Assembly (NCBI GenBank): GCA_023429365.1
Contig: JAEYVW010000136.1
Span: forward strand, 1 to 9,283
Source: Bacteroidota bacterium
GTDB lineage: Bacteria; Bacteroidota; Bacteroidia; Chitinophagales; Chitinophagaceae
Direction of reading: 5' to 3'
DNA length: 9,283 bases
Shown here one piece after another: positions 7,290 to 9,283 of this stretch (position 1 is its first letter; each line of letters begins with the position of its first letter). The notes under the pieces were generated by a model that worked only from the letters and a program-made list of their open reading frames with translations, was not told where the DNA came from and did not search any database. The position numbers were made by a program, and so were the translations under genes.

Positions 7290-9224
7290 ATGAAATGGCT
7301 GACTGCTTTAGTTTTCTCCTGCACCATTTGCAGTGCTTTTTCACAAACACTTTTCACTTACGGCAAGTATGAAGCGGATGCAAAGGATTTTCTAAAAGCT
7401 TTTAATAAAAACAACCAGTTTACCGCTTCGGAAAAGAATAACGCCATCGGGGAATACCTTGACCTTTATATCAATTCAAGGCTCAAGATTCGGGATGCTT
7501 ACGACAGGGGTTACGATACTCTCCCACATATAAAGAATGAGATCACGAACCTCCGCAACCAGGTTATCGAAAACTATATGAGCGACCCTGAGGCTGTCAA
7601 CAGGCTTACGCGGGAAGCATTTCAACGCAGCCAGAAAGATATCCATGCCGCACATATTTTCATTTCATTTAAAAACGCCGCCGGCAAGTCAGATACCGCA
7701 TCGGCACGCGAAAAACTCGCGCAGGTCGAAAAACGACTGGCCAAAAAGGAAAATTTTCTCACTGTAGCGCAGGATCTATCCGATGATCCTTCAGCGAAGA
7801 CTAATAAAGGTGATCTGAATTATATCACGGTATTCACCCTGCCTTACGAATTGGAGAACATCGTTTATTCAACACCGGTGGGCAGGCATTCAAAAGCATA
7901 CGCATCCAATGCAGGTTATCATATTTTCAAAAATCTTGGCGAGAGAAAAGCGCTTGGTAAAATAAAACTGCAGCAGATTCTGCTGGCTTTTCCTCCTGGT
8001 GTGGATGAGCAGGGTAAGAAAAAGATCGCAGGGCTGGCTGATTCACTTTTCCAGCGGATACTGGCAGGTGATGATTTTGGCAAGCTGGCCGCCACGTACA
8101 GCAACGATTATATCAGTGCAGCTGTCGATGGAAATGTACCTGAAATTACAGTTGGACAATTTGATCCGATTTTTGAAAAAACCGCCTGGGCCTTAAAAGA
8201 TGGAACGGTTGGTAAGCCTTTTGCAACGTCGCACGGCTATCATATTGTAAAGAAAATTTCCGCAACCCCGGTTGTCACTAATTCAACCGACAGGGCCAAC
8301 AATAACGAACTCCAGCGTAAAGTGCAAACCGATGACCGTTGGAAAACATCGAAGGATTTTATCTACACTGCAGTGAAAAAAAAGGCTGGTTTTAAAAAAG
8401 CCGCCTACCGGGATGAAGCTTTATGGGCATTTACCGACAGCATTTTCGATCGCACGCCCCTGGGTATTGGAAAAGACCTGAATTATCAATCGCCATTGTT
8501 TACCGTGGGTGATACTACGATCCGCACGCAGGACTGGATAAACTATGCGCAGGCTAACCGTCACAAAGCAGATCGCAGTGGTGTTAAGTCTTATCCCGTA
8601 CTGATGGATGAATTTGGCAAACAGGTGATGTATCAATATTATCGCGATCATCTTGAGAACTTCAATGATGAGTTCCGCTACCAGATGGATGAGTTTCGTG
8701 ACGGAAATCTTTTCTTCGAGATCATGCAAAAGGAAGTCTGGAATAAAGCACAATCAGATACAACTGCCCTGCTCGCTTTATATGAAAAAAACAAAAGCAA
8801 TTACAATTGGAAACAAAGCGCTGATGCCGTCATTTTCTTTTGTGCCGACGCCACTGTGGCCAAAACCCTTGCTGATAAATTGAAAAAAGACCCGGCTGCC
8901 TGGAGATTAGTCATTGAAGCGGAAGGAGAAAAAGTAGTGGCCGATTCCGCGCGGTATGAATGGACTTTAATACCTGGCCTGGGGCAGGGTATTCCAAAAG
9001 ACGGCGCCATCACGAGTATAGCCGAAAACAAGACAGACAATACAGCTTCATTTGCTTATATAGCTAAAGTACATGCCCAGGCAGAGCCAAGAACATTTAA
9101 TGAAGCAAAAGGTCTGGTGATGAACGATTACCAGGAACAGCTGGAAAAAGAATGGATCAGCGAACTGAAAAAGAAATACCCTGTGATGATCAAAAAAGAC
9201 GTATTGGCTTCTATCTCACGCTAA
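7290..9224 (+). CDS. Exported parvulin-type peptidyl-prolyl isomerase (SurA/PpiC-like)
   Basis: The 644-residue protein carries a signal peptide (1-19, cleavage near AFS-Q) and probably works in the periplasm as a prolyl isomerase or chaperone. An N-terminal helical region (about 28-115) resembles the chaperone part of SurA-like proteins. Parvulin unit 1 spans about 117-215, from AAHIFISF (His122) to GYHIF (209-213). Unit 2 spans about 224-322: LQQILLAFPPG (227-237) occupies the place of the usual HILL strand, with Gln229 where His is expected, and it ends in GYHIV (317-320). A C-terminal part (about 490-640) ends in EPRTFNEAKGLVMNDYQEQL and KKYPVMIK, a pattern typical of the last segment of Bacteroidota multi-PPIase proteins and possibly a degenerate third unit. 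The plus-strand thioredoxin-like gene lies 98 nt upstream, so cotranscription is possible but unproven. Its stop is followed by a convergent reading frame. Confidence 0.92.
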   Translation: MKWLTALVFSCTICSAFSQTLFTYGKYEADAKDFLKAFNKNNQFTASEKNNAIGEYLDLYINSRLKIRDAYDRGYDTLPHIKNEITNLRNQVIENYMSDPEAVNRLTREAFQRSQKDIHAAHIFISFKNAAGKSDTASAREKLAQVEKRLAKKENFLTVAQDLSDDPSAKTNKGDLNYITVFTLPYELENIVYSTPVGRHSKAYASNAGYHIFKNLGERKALGKIKLQQILLAFPPGVDEQGKKKIAGLADSLFQRILAGDDFGKLAATYSNDYISAAVDGNVPEITVGQFDPIFEKTAWALKDGTVGKPFATSHGYHIVKKISATPVVTNSTDRANNNELQRKVQTDDRWKTSKDFIYTAVKKKAGFKKAAYRDEALWAFTDSIFDRTPLGIGKDLNYQSPLFTVGDTTIRTQDWINYAQANRHKADRSGVKSYPVLMDEFGKQVMYQYYRDHLENFNDEFRYQMDEFRDGNLFFEIMQKEVWNKAQSDTTALLALYEKNKSNYNWKQSADAVIFFCADATVAKTLADKLKKDPAAWRLVIEAEGEKVVADSARYEWTLIPGLGQGIPKDGAITSIAENKTDNTASFAYIAKVHAQAEPRTFNEAKGLVMNDYQEQLEKEWISELKKKYPVMIKKDVLASISR

Positions 9225-9241
9225 ATATAATAGGCCTAAGC

Positions 9242-9283
9242 TTATAAATTTTTTACAACATTGGCAACCATCATGGGTTTGCC
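9242..9283 (-). CDS. C-terminus of an unidentified convergent gene (partial)
   Basis: On the minus strand the last 42 nt read GKPMMVANVVKNL followed by TAA (9242-9244). The residue composition looks like a real protein end, and a convergent gene would fit the short 17-nt spacing after the PPIase stop. Thirteen residues are too few to assign a family. A plus-strand ATG at 9273-9275 is an alternative reading, and neither can be proven inside the window. Confidence 0.4.
   Translation of the reverse strand, partial: GKPMMVANVVKNL

Noticed and set aside
9226..9254. Possible bidirectional terminator after the PPIase
   Set aside because: TATAA/TTATA arms (9226-9230 and 9242-9246) and a T-run (9249-9254) are present, but the inner bases pair poorly and the stem is AT-only. 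The support is too weak to call it.
1..9283. Mobile elements, CRISPR arrays, defence systems or tRNA genes
   Set aside because: I saw no transposase or integrase, no regularly spaced repeats, no toxin-antitoxin pair and no cloverleaf-like sequence. The identifiable genes are ordinary chromosomal ones.

Overview
The window looks like an ordinary chromosomal stretch from a Bacteroidota bacterium, most likely Chitinophagaceae or a close relative. The grounds are Bacteroidota-style proteins (a TlpA-type thioredoxin behind DUF4369/DUF5106-like regions, multi-parvulin PPIases, a membrane-anchored endonuclease/exonuclease/phosphatase protein, a rhomboid with a 'RASQE'-type tail), no clear Shine-Dalgarno sequences, one full match to the Bacteroidota -7 promoter element TAnnTTTG, and moderate GC. 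The assignment rests on family knowledge and was not tested by a database search.

Layout. From position 1 to about 5582 everything lies on the minus strand. In transcription order these genes are rlmD (23S rRNA uracil-C5 methyltransferase), two tandem rhomboid intramembrane serine proteases separated by 13 nt, and a membrane-anchored endonuclease/exonuclease/phosphatase-family protein. A 273-nt non-coding gap with three related palindromes follows, then cysS (cysteinyl-tRNA synthetase), whose 3' end lies outside the window. A 172-nt divergent intergenic region (5583-5754) separates this block from two plus-strand genes for exported proteins: a TlpA-like thioredoxin with a CGHC active site, and a 644-residue parvulin-type peptidyl-prolyl isomerase related to SurA/PpiC. 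The last 42 nt look like the C-terminus of an unidentified convergent minus-strand gene.

How the genes work together. The minus-strand block combines translation functions (RlmD, CysRS) with membrane proteolysis (the two rhomboids) and a phosphodiesterase-fold membrane protein. The two plus-strand genes probably serve envelope protein folding: redox chemistry or disulfide handling, and proline isomerisation or outer-membrane chaperoning.

I found no mobile elements, CRISPR arrays, tRNA or rRNA genes, or defence systems, and no convincing evidence of a novel system. The signals most worth checking are the palindrome cluster at 1085-1187, the paired rhomboids next to the endonuclease-like gene, and the degenerate second and third parvulin units in the PPIase.
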